DNA of 64,000 nt from JBBBNV01 sp037137075 (lineage in GTDB: Bacteria > Bacillota > Bacilli > Paenibacillales > NBRC-103111). Below the pieces are notes generated by a model. That model was not told where the DNA came from and ran no database searches. It worked only from the letters and a program-made list of their open reading frames with translations. This document shows, piece after piece, positions 1 to 8,645 of this stretch. A program made the translations under genes and the position numbers. Positions within the stretch are counted from its first letter, which is position 1. The number at the start of each line of letters is the position of its first letter. The stretch lies in contig NZ_JBBBNV010000015.1 of assembly GCF_037137075.1 (NCBI RefSeq), positions 1-64,000 of the forward strand, written 5' to 3'.

Positions 1-457
1 TATGTTCATCAAGTGTAACATAACCCTTGGTAAGATTGCCCTATTACCGTTGGAACTTTTGCGGAATCAAGCACTAGTCTATCGAAAAGCCAATCTACAG
101 GGTACAGCGATCCAACCTGCTGCTCCGGGTGACAACATCCTCGCAAAAAAAGAAGCTTCCATCCCCTTGAACGAGATGCGTCTCTTCGAGTTAACCGGTT
201 TATGGCCTAAACTAGTTTGCTGGAAGGCGGCATATCAAATCGAGGTCTGGAAGCTTCTTCGTTTAAGGGGGATGAGGGACAAACAAAGTACCCGGCCTCA
301 TTCCGCCTGCGCCTCTTTCGCACTGCACGAAGCACGCAGCACGAAGTGGGCGGTATTTAGCTGACGGCGATCGGCTGGACCACATGCAGGGCTGGTCAGC
401 GAGCGTCATGCGGTGACAGGCGATGAAACCGCCGTCGAGAAATAGCGTTTCGGTGTG
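1..457. other. No confident gene at the left window edge
   Basis: An open frame runs from base 2 to 364 on the plus strand, but its first codon sits at the window edge with no visible ribosome binding site. The 120-residue translation has no motif I recognise and ends in a composition unlike a folded protein. It may be the remnant or tail of a gene lying outside the window. The rest of the stretch up to the stop codon of the GGDEF/EAL gene holds no hairpin or promoter I can support. Confidence 0.4.
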
Positions 458-2260
458 CTATAGAATAAGGTTTTCGCCGCTTAACTGCAGCTCCATCCAT
501 TTTTCAATCGTTTCCGCAGGCATTGGTTTGCCGAACAAATAACCCTGAATCTCGTTACACCCGATTTCCTGAAGCAGCATGAACTGGCGCTGGGTTTCGA
601 CCCCTTCGGCGGTGACCCTCAGCTTCAGGTGGCTCGCCAAGGCGACAATGGCCGATACGATCGCCACATCGTCGGAATCCTTCTGGGACAGGCCGCTGAC
701 AAAGGAACGGTCGATTTTGAGCGCATCGATAGGCAGCTTCTTCAAGTAGCTTAGGGAGGAATAGCCGGTTCCGAAATCGTCAATGGAAATACTGACGCCG
801 GTTTCCTTCAGCATGTTGAGCATCAGGATGTTCAAGTGAATGTTGTGCATTGCCGCGCCTTCGGTAATTTCCAGCTCCAGCCGATGGGGCTTTAGCCCGC
901 TCTTATGCAGGACGTTCTCAATCATTTCCGGCAAATTCTGCTGCTGGAACTGGCGTGGCGATAAATTCACGCTTACTCGAAGGGGTGGGAGGCCCATTTT
1001 TTCCCATTTGCATACCTGCTCGCAAGCGGCTTTCAAAATCAGTTCGCCAATCGGGATAATGAGTCCGGTTTCCTCAGCGAGTGGAATGAAATCGTTCGGC
1101 ATAATGAGTCCCTGCTCGGGATGAACCCAGCGGGCGAGCGCCTCTACACAAACGATTTGCTCCGTCATGGAATCCACGCGCGGCTGGTAGTACACGACGA
1201 ATTCTTTTTTTTCAATGGCTTTGCGCAGCATCGTTTCCATCGTAATACGCTCGATATTGAGCGTTCCGGTAACCTTGGTGTAGAACTGATAATTGTTTCG
1301 TCCGGCTTCTTTGGCTTTATACAAAGCGGCATCCGCATGCTTGAGCAGCTCATGGGAGGTTGTGCCGTCCTGAGGGCACAGGGCGATGCCGATGCTGCAC
1401 GTGACATAAATATCCTGCCCCTCTACCTGAACCGGTTCCTGGAGCTCGTGTATGAGTGCTTCGGCCGTGCGGGCCGCATCGGATTGATCATCTATACCGG
1501 GCAGGATAATGGTGAATTCGTCCCCGCCCATACGTGCCAGGATGGCTTTGCCGGGAATCGCCTGCTTGAGCCGATGGGATACTTGTTTAAGCAGCTTGTC
1601 CCCGGCGGTGTGGCCCATTGTGTCGTTCACATATTTGAATTGGTCCAAATCGACAAAAATAACGGCCAGCTTCCCCCGCTTCCGTCGAAGGCGTTCCAGC
1701 GCATGGTCCAGCTGCTGGCGGTACTGCTCGCGGTTGGGCAGGGAGGTCAGATGATCGTAGAGCGCCATTCGTTTCATTAAGGAAAAATTTTGCCCCAAAA
1801 ACACGATGCACATCAGCATGCCAACAGCCAGCATCAGCGTCTGTCCGGTAAAAAAACCGGTGCTGGGCTGGGTGAGATGGTACAGCATCACATCGCCAAG
1901 GGACAGCAGGAAATACCAGCCCGCCTGCCTTGGGCCTAGCTCCGACACATAAAAAGGTAACAGGAAAATAACGATCCAGACCGGGCTTGTCGGGGCGGTC
2001 GACCAATCGGGAATGACAAAAACAAGCGCCAATAGAAAAAAATCGGAGACCCATAACGGCCAGGCGGAGCGTTCTTCCATACGGTATTTGACAGCAGGCT
2101 GTTGCTGAGCCGCGCTCATCAGCAGGATGGTCCAGCCAAGGCTGACCGCTGTGAGCAATAGTAAAACAGGCTGTCGGGTACCGGCGAAAAAAAACAGAAG
2201 CAGTACGGCCGGCAGGAACAAATGACAGGCGGCAAAAAGCCGCGTCGGCCTTAAAATCAT
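458..2260 (-). CDS. Membrane-anchored GGDEF/EAL protein (c-di-GMP turnover)
   Basis: Predicted bifunctional diguanylate cyclase and c-di-GMP phosphodiesterase in the cytoplasmic membrane. The first ~160 residues hold five or so hydrophobic segments. A GGDEF domain follows, with an intact GGDEF signature near residue 245, and then an EAL domain with an intact EAL motif near residue 373, a DDFGTGYSSL loop and an EGVET motif. Both active sites look complete, so either activity is possible. No RxxD inhibitory site is seen just before GGDEF. The ATG at 2260 is preferred over the in-frame GTG at 2269, because an AGGTG sequence lies about 8 bases before the ATG. No periplasmic or PAS sensor domain is visible, so the signal is unknown. 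It is transcribed divergently from the GH26-like gene. Confidence 0.9.
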   Translation of the reverse strand: MILRPTRLFAACHLFLPAVLLLFFFAGTRQPVLLLLTAVSLGWTILLMSAAQQQPAVKYRMEERSAWPLWVSDFFLLALVFVIPDWSTAPTSPVWIVIFLLPFYVSELGPRQAGWYFLLSLGDVMLYHLTQPSTGFFTGQTLMLAVGMLMCIVFLGQNFSLMKRMALYDHLTSLPNREQYRQQLDHALERLRRKRGKLAVIFVDLDQFKYVNDTMGHTAGDKLLKQVSHRLKQAIPGKAILARMGGDEFTIILPGIDDQSDAARTAEALIHELQEPVQVEGQDIYVTCSIGIALCPQDGTTSHELLKHADAALYKAKEAGRNNYQFYTKVTGTLNIERITMETMLRKAIEKKEFVVYYQPRVDSMTEQIVCVEALARWVHPEQGLIMPNDFIPLAEETGLIIPIGELILKAACEQVCKWEKMGLPPLRVSVNLSPRQFQQQNLPEMIENVLHKSGLKPHRLELEITEGAAMHNIHLNILMLNMLKETGVSISIDDFGTGYSSLSYLKKLPIDALKIDRSFVSGLSQKDSDDVAIVSAIVALASHLKLRVTAEGVETQRQFMLLQEIGCNEIQGYLFGKPMPAETIEKWMELQLSGENLIL

Positions 2261-2412
2261 TTCATGCACCTCGGCAGCTAAGTATTGGCAGCGATTTTTC
2301 CAGAAAAAAACTACTTCCTCTGTTTTTAGTAGTATATAATACTTTCAAAACTGATTCTATAAAAATATATTTTGCGACAAAAATCTACAGCGTTCCGAAA
2401 GGGGTTCCTTAT

Positions 2413-4407
2413 TTGATTACGAGCCATTCATTCCTTCATGCTGCCAAACGTCTTGCAGCTGGCAGAGCAAGCAAAAAAGCAGCCTGCATCCTTAGCGCGG
2501 TGGTGCTGTGCGCAGGATTGCTGCAGTCCTTCGCCCCTGCGCCGGCTTCGGCGGAGGAGAATATCTGGATTACCGCGCAGCGCGCGCAGGCGGCGGTAGA
2601 TCGCGGCGATGCTGCAGCGGCGGTGCCGATTTGGAGGGAGCTGGTTGACCGGTTCTCCGCAGGAGGAGATTGGGAAAGCGCGGCGATTTACTGCGGCCGG
2701 CTCAATGAATATTTCGATGCCGCGAATCAGTACGAGCAGGCGATCTATTATTATGAGCTGGAGGATTATTATTGGCGGCAGCTGGGCAAGGATTGGGGAG
2801 CTATAGACGTGATGCGGGCCGATCAGCTGCGGACCACACTCGACCTGTATATATCCAGCGGGGATGAGCAGGCATCTGTCCGAAGAGCTTCCTCCGCCAG
2901 CGGCCAGCTGGCCAAATATGAACCGGCCTACGGGGCATATATCGGTATTTATTCGGAGCAGGACCCGGCGATGAACAACAACTTCGTCAAATCCAAAGAC
3001 ATTTACGGGAAAAATCATGCCATCTATTTGGCTTACTCCGGACTTGAAAATAAATTTCCCGGGCAATATGCTGTCCGGGCCAAAGAAGCGGGCGGAGCGC
3101 TGCAAATTGCGCTGGAGCCGCGCCAGGGCTTGGATGCTGTTGTGGACGGAGAGCATATCAGGCAGTGGGCAAGAGATGCCAAGGCGGCGGGAATTCCTAT
3201 TTTTCTGCGCTTTGCCTGTGAGATGAACGGCAATTGGACGGTTTGGTCAGGCGATCCGGACAAATTTATTGAGAAATTCCGGCTTGTGCATGACATTATG
3301 GCGGAGGAAGCGCCGAATGTAGCCATGGTGTGGAGCCCGAACGATGTGCCCAAATATTCCATGGACCCGTATTATCCCGGTGATGAATACGTAGATTGGG
3401 TCGGCATTAGCCTGTATACGGAGCCTTATGAGAACGGCGACCCGTCTCTTCCGATGCTGGCCACCAGTCCGGTGGAGCGGCTGGACGAGCTGTACCGGCT
3501 GTATGCCGACCGCAAGCCGCTTATGATTAGTGAAACGGCGGTATCCCATTATGCCCATGCGGCAGGACAATCCGTCACCGATTGGGCGCTGCTGAACCTG
3601 CAGCGGCTGTATGAAGTGATGCCGAAGAAGTATCCGCGCCTGAAGGCCATTACGTATTTCAACGTCGATTTACAGGATCGGGAATCCAGGAACGATTACC
3701 TGCTGAGCGACAATCCCGAGATGTTTGATTTGTACAAGCGGATGATTGCAAGTCCTTACTTTCTGAGCAGTGTGCAGCAGGGGGCCAGACCGGCGGACGG
3801 CATCGGCTATACGCCGCTGGAGGAGAATGGGGCCTTCGCGCGGAAGGCCCGCATCGTCCCGTTTGCGAAGCACCCGGGGGTCGGAATCAGCAGGATCGAT
3901 TATGTGCTCAACGGCGAGGTCATTGCTGAGGCGCGCAAGGCGCCGTTTGATGTAACGTTGACCGCGGGGCAGGTACCGGAGGGCTCCGTACTGGAGGCGA
4001 TCGTCTATGACGACTCCGGAAATGCGGCGGCAAGACGTGTGTTCGGGATTAGCTCGCAGGTGTCGGTTTCGATTGACGGCAAGCTGCAGCGCTTCGAGCA
4101 GCCGCCGGTAATTGTTGAAGGCAATACGCTTGCCCCGCTGCGGGCCATATTCGAGGCCATGGGGGCCTCCGTTGATTGGGATGCAGACACTCAAACGGCA
4201 TCAGGCAGGAAAAGCGGAACGGAGATCAAGCTGTCCATTGGGGAAACGGTTGTGCGGAAAAACGGCCAAAGCAGTACCCTGGAGCAGCCGGCGCAGCTCA
4301 TAAATGGGTTTACCATGGCTCCGGTCCGATTTGTGGGCGAGGCTTTCGGAGGACAGGTGTCCTACGACAAATCGACCCGTACGGTTGAAATTACGGCATC
4401 CAAGTAA
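2413..4407 (+). CDS. Secreted GH26-like glycoside hydrolase with copper-amine-oxidase-type stalk domain
   Basis: Probable exported polysaccharide hydrolase. Residues 1-47 are a basic and hydrophobic signal peptide ending near ASA-EE. A short helical TPR-like region (about 50-150) precedes a TIM-barrel domain of the GH26/mannanase type. Likely catalytic glutamates are E270 in RFACEMNGN (acid/base position) and E374 in MISETAVSH (nucleophile position). An Ig-like linker follows, and the last ~115 residues form a copper-amine-oxidase N-terminal-like domain (APLRAIFEAMG and APVRFVGEAFGG half-repeats), which is common in Paenibacillus surface proteins. The start is TTG with AAAGGGG upstream. A TATAAT lies at 2335-2340, but I see no good -35. 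The substrate cannot be read from sequence; mannan or another beta-glycan is a guess. Confidence 0.8.
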   Translation: MITSHSFLHAAKRLAAGRASKKAACILSAVVLCAGLLQSFAPAPASAEENIWITAQRAQAAVDRGDAAAAVPIWRELVDRFSAGGDWESAAIYCGRLNEYFDAANQYEQAIYYYELEDYYWRQLGKDWGAIDVMRADQLRTTLDLYISSGDEQASVRRASSASGQLAKYEPAYGAYIGIYSEQDPAMNNNFVKSKDIYGKNHAIYLAYSGLENKFPGQYAVRAKEAGGALQIALEPRQGLDAVVDGEHIRQWARDAKAAGIPIFLRFACEMNGNWTVWSGDPDKFIEKFRLVHDIMAEEAPNVAMVWSPNDVPKYSMDPYYPGDEYVDWVGISLYTEPYENGDPSLPMLATSPVERLDELYRLYADRKPLMISETAVSHYAHAAGQSVTDWALLNLQRLYEVMPKKYPRLKAITYFNVDLQDRESRNDYLLSDNPEMFDLYKRMIASPYFLSSVQQGARPADGIGYTPLEENGAFARKARIVPFAKHPGVGISRIDYVLNGEVIAEARKAPFDVTLTAGQVPEGSVLEAIVYDDSGNAAARRVFGISSQVSVSIDGKLQRFEQPPVIVEGNTLAPLRAIFEAMGASVDWDADTQTASGRKSGTEIKLSIGETVVRKNGQSSTLEQPAQLINGFTMAPVRFVGEAFGGQVSYDKSTRTVEITASK

Positions 4408-4555
4408 TGTCCAGGAGCTGACGGGATCGGCGGCACCGGACAAGAGGCGGGCGGATGCACTTGCTTTTTTTGCAGCGGGACGGCCATAGCCTATACCTGG
4501 CCGGGTAGTTGACCATATCCTATCATGTAACGGCATGAAGGAGGCTGAGAAGCAA

Positions 4556-4804
4556 GTGGTCAAGGAACAGGCTTATGCGTTGAGCAGAATGTACATGCAC
4601 CGCCCTGTTCGGGTGCATACGAGTTACGGGCATTTGTTTGATGGTATCATAGTTGGTGTAGACAGCGAGTATGTGTATATGAAAATGCGGCCGCAGCCGT
4701 ACCGGGCCCCGTTTTTTCCGGGGTATCCGTATGCTTACAATCCGAATAATGATATATTGACATTATCGTTATTCACACTGCTTGCCATTTACTTGACGAT
4801 GTAG
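4556..4804 (+). CDS. Small conserved hypothetical protein
   Basis: Unknown function; 82 residues. The GTG at 4556 is preferred over the in-frame ATG at 4535, because AAGGAGG (4538-4544) lies between the two and can serve only the GTG. The middle (VRVHTSYGHLFDGIIVGVDS) resembles a small beta-barrel of Sm or YlzJ-like type, as seen in short spore-associated proteins. A proline- and tyrosine-rich stretch and a hydrophobic tail follow. The gene stands alone after the hydrolase gene. The fold suggestion is inference from pattern only. Confidence 0.6.
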   Translation: MVKEQAYALSRMYMHRPVRVHTSYGHLFDGIIVGVDSEYVYMKMRPQPYRAPFFPGYPYAYNPNNDILTLSLFTLLAIYLTM

Positions 4805-5414
4805 TCTGCACAAAATTTTGCGCCGTGCAAAGCTCCCGGCTTGCGGTTAGTGCTGTGTGGCGACATGTGGTCGACCGACCGCCGTCATGCGGCGAAACAC
4901 CGCGCGCTGGGAGCTGCGCGCGGTGCGGAAAGGGCAAGCTCTGCGCGGTTTTTTTTCGAAGTGCAAGCAGCTCCGGGCTCCGGTGTGCGGTGCGTGCTGC
5001 AGGATGGCGAGGGCATACTGCTGCGTCTTTTTCCGCTGCGAGCAGCCCCCGGCGGTGCAGGGTGGCGTTGCATGACGGCGAGCAATGACATGCATAAACA
5101 AATGGACGGCGAATGACCTCGTTCATAGCTGGCCCAAACAGCCATATCCCGATGCCTTATCCCGATGCTTTATCGGGGTAAGGCTTTATTTTGCTTATGC
5201 TCCGGTCGCCGCTGCGTTGATTTTAGGTATGGCAGGGGAAGCAGGGTTGGCGTTGTGCCTCGGCTTGGGGAGGCAATGATAATCAATGACCATGAAAAGA
5301 GTAATTCTCCGATACGAATGTGTAATATATATGTTATATAATTATAGAATATTTGATTTTCATGTAAGGTTAAGGATAGTTTCAATCAGAGTAAACGCAG
5401 TCCATAGCCGTTTA
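4805..5414. other. Non-coding stretch with strong hairpins
   Basis: No convincing gene in any frame: the translations are arginine- and alanine-rich shadows of GC-rich DNA. The first half is unusually GC-rich and palindromic (for example CGCGCGC at 4901-4907 with GCGCGCG at 4916-4922). It contains a possible terminator with a T-run at 4949-4956 and a clear terminator at 5154-5193. The second half turns AT-rich towards the promoter of the FAD oxidase. Confidence 0.5.
5154..5193 (+). terminator. Rho-independent terminator
   Basis: A 13-bp stem, GCCTTATCCCGAT (5154-5166) with ATCGGGGTAAGGC (5172-5184), includes one G-T pair and has a five-base loop. TTTATTTTG follows. No annotated gene ends close by, so it may close the transcript of the small gene ending at 4804 or of an unrecognised RNA. 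Confidence 0.7.
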
Positions 5415-5431
5415 TGTTATATTATATAACA
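5415..5431. promoter_or_regulatory. Perfect 17-bp palindrome, possible operator
   Basis: TGTTATAT-T-ATATAACA is a perfect inverted repeat around one central base. It lies 9 bases upstream of the -35 box of the promoter at 5440. A partial copy (TGTTATATAAT) lies at 5332-5342. The position suits an activator or repressor site for the FAD oxidase gene. No regulator gene lies next to it. Confidence 0.5.
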
Positions 5432-5439
5432 CATATTCA

Positions 5440-5468
5440 TTGACGAAACCAAAGCATATCGTTATAAT
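5440..5468 (+). promoter_or_regulatory. Sigma-A promoter of the FAD oxidase gene
   Basis: TTGACG (5440-5445), a 17-bp spacer and TATAAT (5463-5468). This is close to the vegetative consensus and lies about 100 bases before the start codon of the FAD-linked oxidase. Confidence 0.75.
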
Positions 5469-5567
5469 AATGTCATAAATACTTACATTAAGGAAGCGCA
5501 CAGGGCCAATTTCTCGCTAAATGAAGCAAATAGCCATCATCCGGATGAAAACAAGGGGGAACTCCAA

Positions 5568-6917
5568 ATGGAGCAAGCGGCATGGATTGCAGAGCTGGAA
5601 AGCAGTGTGGGAGCCGGTGTGGCGGCATGGGATGCCAAGGCAGTAGATAAATATTCATCGGACTATCATTATTTTTCACCGATTTTGAAGCATGAACTGA
5701 AGGGAAGCCTTGCTGATTGCATTGCGACTCCCCGAGATGAGCAGGAGCTGGAGGCTATTCTTTCCTTTGCGGCCGAAAAGCGGATTCCGGTTACCATTCG
5801 CGGCAACGGCACGGGGAACTACGGACAGTGCATTCCGATGGACGGCGGCATCGTTTTGAATTTGGTCAAGCTGGACCGGATAGTAGAAATCGGGGACGGC
5901 TATATGCGCGTTCAAGCGGGAGCCAAGCTGGGGAAAATGGAGGCGGAAGCACGCAAAACCGGACAGGAGCTGCGCATATACCCTTCCACATATTTGACCG
6001 CTACGATTGGCGGCTATTTGAGCGGGGGCTTTGCCGGGATTGGTTCCATTCGGTGGGGGACCATTTGGGATGGTCTGGTCCGGTCCTTGTCGGTCAAAAC
6101 GCTGGAGCAGAAGCCCAGGACGCTGCTGGTTGAGGGGGAGAAGGCGGTTCCTTACATTCACACCTACGGAACCATCGGGGTTTTGTCCGAGGTGGAAATT
6201 TCCATCGTCCCGCGGGTGGAATGGATGCAGTGGATCGTCACCTTTGCCGAGTTTGAAGCGGCGGCGCGGTTTGCGCTTGAAGCAGCCGAGGACGGGGAGC
6301 TGACGAAGCGGCTCGTTTCATGTCATGAATGGCCGATTCCTTCTTATTTCACCCCGTTCAAGCTCCCGGCAGGGCGTGCGGCTGTGCTGCTGGAAATGGA
6401 TGAACGCTGCGAGAAGCTGCTTCTGGAGAAAGTACACGCTCATCAGGGCGAGGTCACGGTCAGGATTGACGCCGGGAAGTATCACCGGGGGCAGGGCATC
6501 TCCGATTTCTCCTTTAACCACACGACCCTGTGGGCGATAAAAAGCGATCCGTCCCTGACCTATTTGCAGGTTTCATTTCAGCGGGAGGCTTTCCTTGAGC
6601 AGATCCGCAGCGTGAAGGCCGCTTTTCCCGGCGTGGCAACGCATCTGGAATTTAACAGAAAAAATGGCAGCCTGCTCATTTCCGGCCTTCCGCTGTTTCC
6701 CTATGAAGGAAATGAGGCGCTTGGAGGTCTGATAGACTGCTACGCGAAGCACGGTGTAGGCATGGCCAATCCTCACAAATGGAAGCTGGAGGACGGCGGC
6801 CGCTCTTATCCGCACGACAAGCTGTGGGCGATTAAAAATGCAGATGACCCGCATCATCTTCTGAATACAAGGAAGCTGGGCCTGCCGGTTGATTTTCACC
6901 GGGCAAATTTAATTTGA
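5568..6917 (+). CDS. FAD-binding oxidoreductase (GlcD/FAD_binding_4 type)
   Basis: Predicted flavoenzyme of the VAO/PCMH family, 449 residues. Residues ~45-220 form the FAD-binding domain. The pyrophosphate loop is RGNGTGNYGQ near residue 84, and STYLTATIGGYLSGG and TYGTIGVLSEVE follow, as in GlcD-like hydroxy-acid dehydrogenases. The C-terminal half is the substrate cap and ends in a LNTRKLG motif similar to the DPxxxLNPGK of the family. It is likely a cytosolic 2-hydroxyacid or sugar-acid oxidase; the substrate is not readable. The ATG has AAGGGGGAA upstream. A single-gene unit is likely, with an IS element inserted 15 bases after its stop. Confidence 0.8.
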   Translation: MEQAAWIAELESSVGAGVAAWDAKAVDKYSSDYHYFSPILKHELKGSLADCIATPRDEQELEAILSFAAEKRIPVTIRGNGTGNYGQCIPMDGGIVLNLVKLDRIVEIGDGYMRVQAGAKLGKMEAEARKTGQELRIYPSTYLTATIGGYLSGGFAGIGSIRWGTIWDGLVRSLSVKTLEQKPRTLLVEGEKAVPYIHTYGTIGVLSEVEISIVPRVEWMQWIVTFAEFEAAARFALEAAEDGELTKRLVSCHEWPIPSYFTPFKLPAGRAAVLLEMDERCEKLLLEKVHAHQGEVTVRIDAGKYHRGQGISDFSFNHTTLWAIKSDPSLTYLQVSFQREAFLEQIRSVKAAFPGVATHLEFNRKNGSLLISGLPLFPYEGNEALGGLIDCYAKHGVGMANPHKWKLEDGGRSYPHDKLWAIKNADDPHHLLNTRKLGLPVDFHRANLI

Positions 6918-6925
6918 TGCTATTG

Positions 6926-6932
6926 TAAAGAA
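6926..6932. repeat. Target-site duplication, left copy
   Basis: TAAAGAA directly precedes the left inverted repeat of the IS element. The same 7 bases directly follow the right inverted repeat at 8555-8561. Confidence 0.85.
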
Positions 6933-8554
6933 CTGGACAGTCAAAAGTTCTTATTAAAAAATCGTAACATAGAAAAATAACCCAATCAGGCAATGGTCTG
7001 GTATCCTTAAGTTCTCACACTAAAAGGAAGGATCGCCGAGTGGGTTACAAGAAGCAGTTTACCCTATTTCCAAGCGATTGACCATACCTATGCTCAAATA
7101 CTTAAATAACCTTTTACAACCTTTCCGTCCCTGCTTTTCCAGACATGCCACCTTTGAGTGGTTCGTTGTCCTGGTCCTTGGCTTTATGCTGCGCTCCGAC
7201 CATCTGGGCGTCACTTCGGTGATCCGGGATCTCTCACTAAATAGCCGCTGTTACGAGACGCTGATCCACTTTTTTCGTTCGTCGGCCTGGTCCACCTCGT
7301 CGCTACGGCAGAAGTGGCTTCAGGTCGTGCGCCAGCACGCGCCGCTGCTGGTGATTCAGAATCGCGTCGTCCTTGTCGGCGATGGCATGAAACAAGCCAA
7401 GGAAGGCCGCCGGATGCCGGGGGTTAAGAAGCTCCATCAGGAATCCGAAAATGTCTCCAAAGGGGACTATATCTTTGGTCATTTGTTCGGCGCCATCGGC
7501 ATTCTGGTCGGCGATTCCCGGAAGTGGTTCTGCTTGCCCCTGTTCATGAATCTACAAGACGGTATCCAAACCATTGTGGGCTGGAAGAAGTCCGCAAGCG
7601 CAGGCGAAACGCCTTCCCATGTCATTCAGATGATTGAACAAGGCTTCGAGGCGGCAAAAGGCTTCGGTCAAGCATTGCTGCTCCTGGATCGATACTTCTT
7701 GTCCGTTCCGGCCTTGGAGCGGCTGAATGCGTGCCACCTTGCTTCCGAAACCCGCATGCACCTGGTGACCAAAGCCAAATCAAACGCAGTCGCCTACGAA
7801 CGTCCCGCTGCGAAGAAGCCAGGACGGGGTCGCCCGCCGAAAAAAGGTTCGGCCGTTAAACTAAAAGAACTGTTCACGACTCGCGCTGCCGATTTTCAAA
7901 CCACAACCCTTCCGCTGTACGGCAAAGAAGAGACCGTTCAATTTCTGTGCCTGGATCTGCTTTGGGGCCAGGGCTTGTATCAGGAATTGCGCTTTGTGCT
8001 GGTGGTACATAAAGGCCGCTACTCCATTTTGGTCAGTACAGATCTGAGCCTGGAAGCGACAGACATCATTCGATTGTACAGTTATCGCTTCAAGATCGAG
8101 TGCGCGTTTCGGGAAATGAAACAGGTCACCTACGCCTTTGGCTACCGCTTCTGGAGCAAGTCCATGCCGAAGCTGAACCGGTTTTTGAGAAAAGAGGAAG
8201 CACATCCGCTCGAAGCCGTAACGAACGAGCAAGACCGGCAGCGCATCCAGAAAACGATTCAGGCGATCGAGGGATTCGTGATGTGCCAGTGCATTGCGAT
8301 GGGACTCCTCCAACTCGTCGCCTTGCAGTTTTCAGGCCGCACCTCGGGGCTGTTTTTCCGCTATCTGCGAACGCCCTCCCATGCCGTAGTCTCAGAGGCC
8401 AGCGTCGCCGCTTATTTACGCAAGTCTATTTTTCGCTTGTTTGCCCAAAATCCTCACTTATCTATAACGAAAATAATTAAATCCAAGCAGGAAAACACCG
8501 CTGTGGAGCGCGATTCGCTGGTTTCTTAGAGGTGTAGAACTTTTGACTGTCCAG
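6933..8554 (+). mobile_element. IS4-family insertion sequence, 1622 bp
   Basis: It is bounded by perfect 19-bp terminal inverted repeats: CTGGACAGTCAAAAGTTCT at 6933-6951 and its complement at 8536-8554. It is flanked by a 7-bp direct repeat (TAAAGAA). One transposase gene fills it. The clean target duplication and matching ends point to a recent simple transposition. It landed between the FAD oxidase stop and the siderophore operon promoter without breaking either. Confidence 0.93.
7040..8529 (+). CDS. IS4-family DDE transposase, with a frame change near the N-terminus
   Basis: The main frame (7078-8529, 483 residues from a TTG) carries the DDE catalytic set: D in LVGDGMKQAKEG, D in LLLLDRYFLS and the IS4 Y-x2-R-x3-E-x6-K signature in YSYRFKIECAFREMK. 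That TTG has no good ribosome site. AAGGAAGG (7023-7030) instead serves a GTG at 7040 that encodes MGYKKQFTLFPSD and stops at 7079-7081, overlapping the TTG. A -1 shift at 7078 would join the two into a normal N-terminus. So the copy may have lost one base (inactive or poorly expressed), or it uses frameshifting or re-initiation. Confidence 0.85.
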
Positions 8555-8561
8555 TAAAGAA
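8555..8561. repeat. Target-site duplication, right copy
   Basis: TAAAGAA, identical to 6926-6932, sits immediately outside the right inverted repeat of the IS element. Confidence 0.85.
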
Positions 8562-8576
8562 AATGTAAAGGAATGA

Positions 8577-8624
8577 TTGACACTCAGGGCGATGCCCCCT
8601 ATAATGACGATGATTATCATTATC
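8577..8624 (+). promoter_or_regulatory. Sigma-A promoter with overlapping Fur box
   Basis: TTGACA (8577-8582), a 17-bp spacer and TATAAT (8600-8605) match the consensus exactly. Directly overlapping the -10 is TGACGAT-G-ATTATCA (8605-8619), which differs by two bases from the 7-1-7 Fur box TGATAAT-N-ATTATCA. ATTATC continues to 8624. The arrangement predicts iron repression of the downstream uptake operon by blocking RNA polymerase. Confidence 0.88.
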
Positions 8625-8645
8625 TACTGTGGAAGGGTGTTCTCT

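Noticed and set aside
5275..5290. TGATAATCAATGACC as a Fur box before the FAD oxidase
   Set aside because: Only the left half matches. The right half has too many mismatches and it is far from the promoter.
8577..8645. Longer start of the siderophore-binding protein at 8577
   Set aside because: That codon lies inside the -35 box and would place non-signal residues before the lipoprotein signal.
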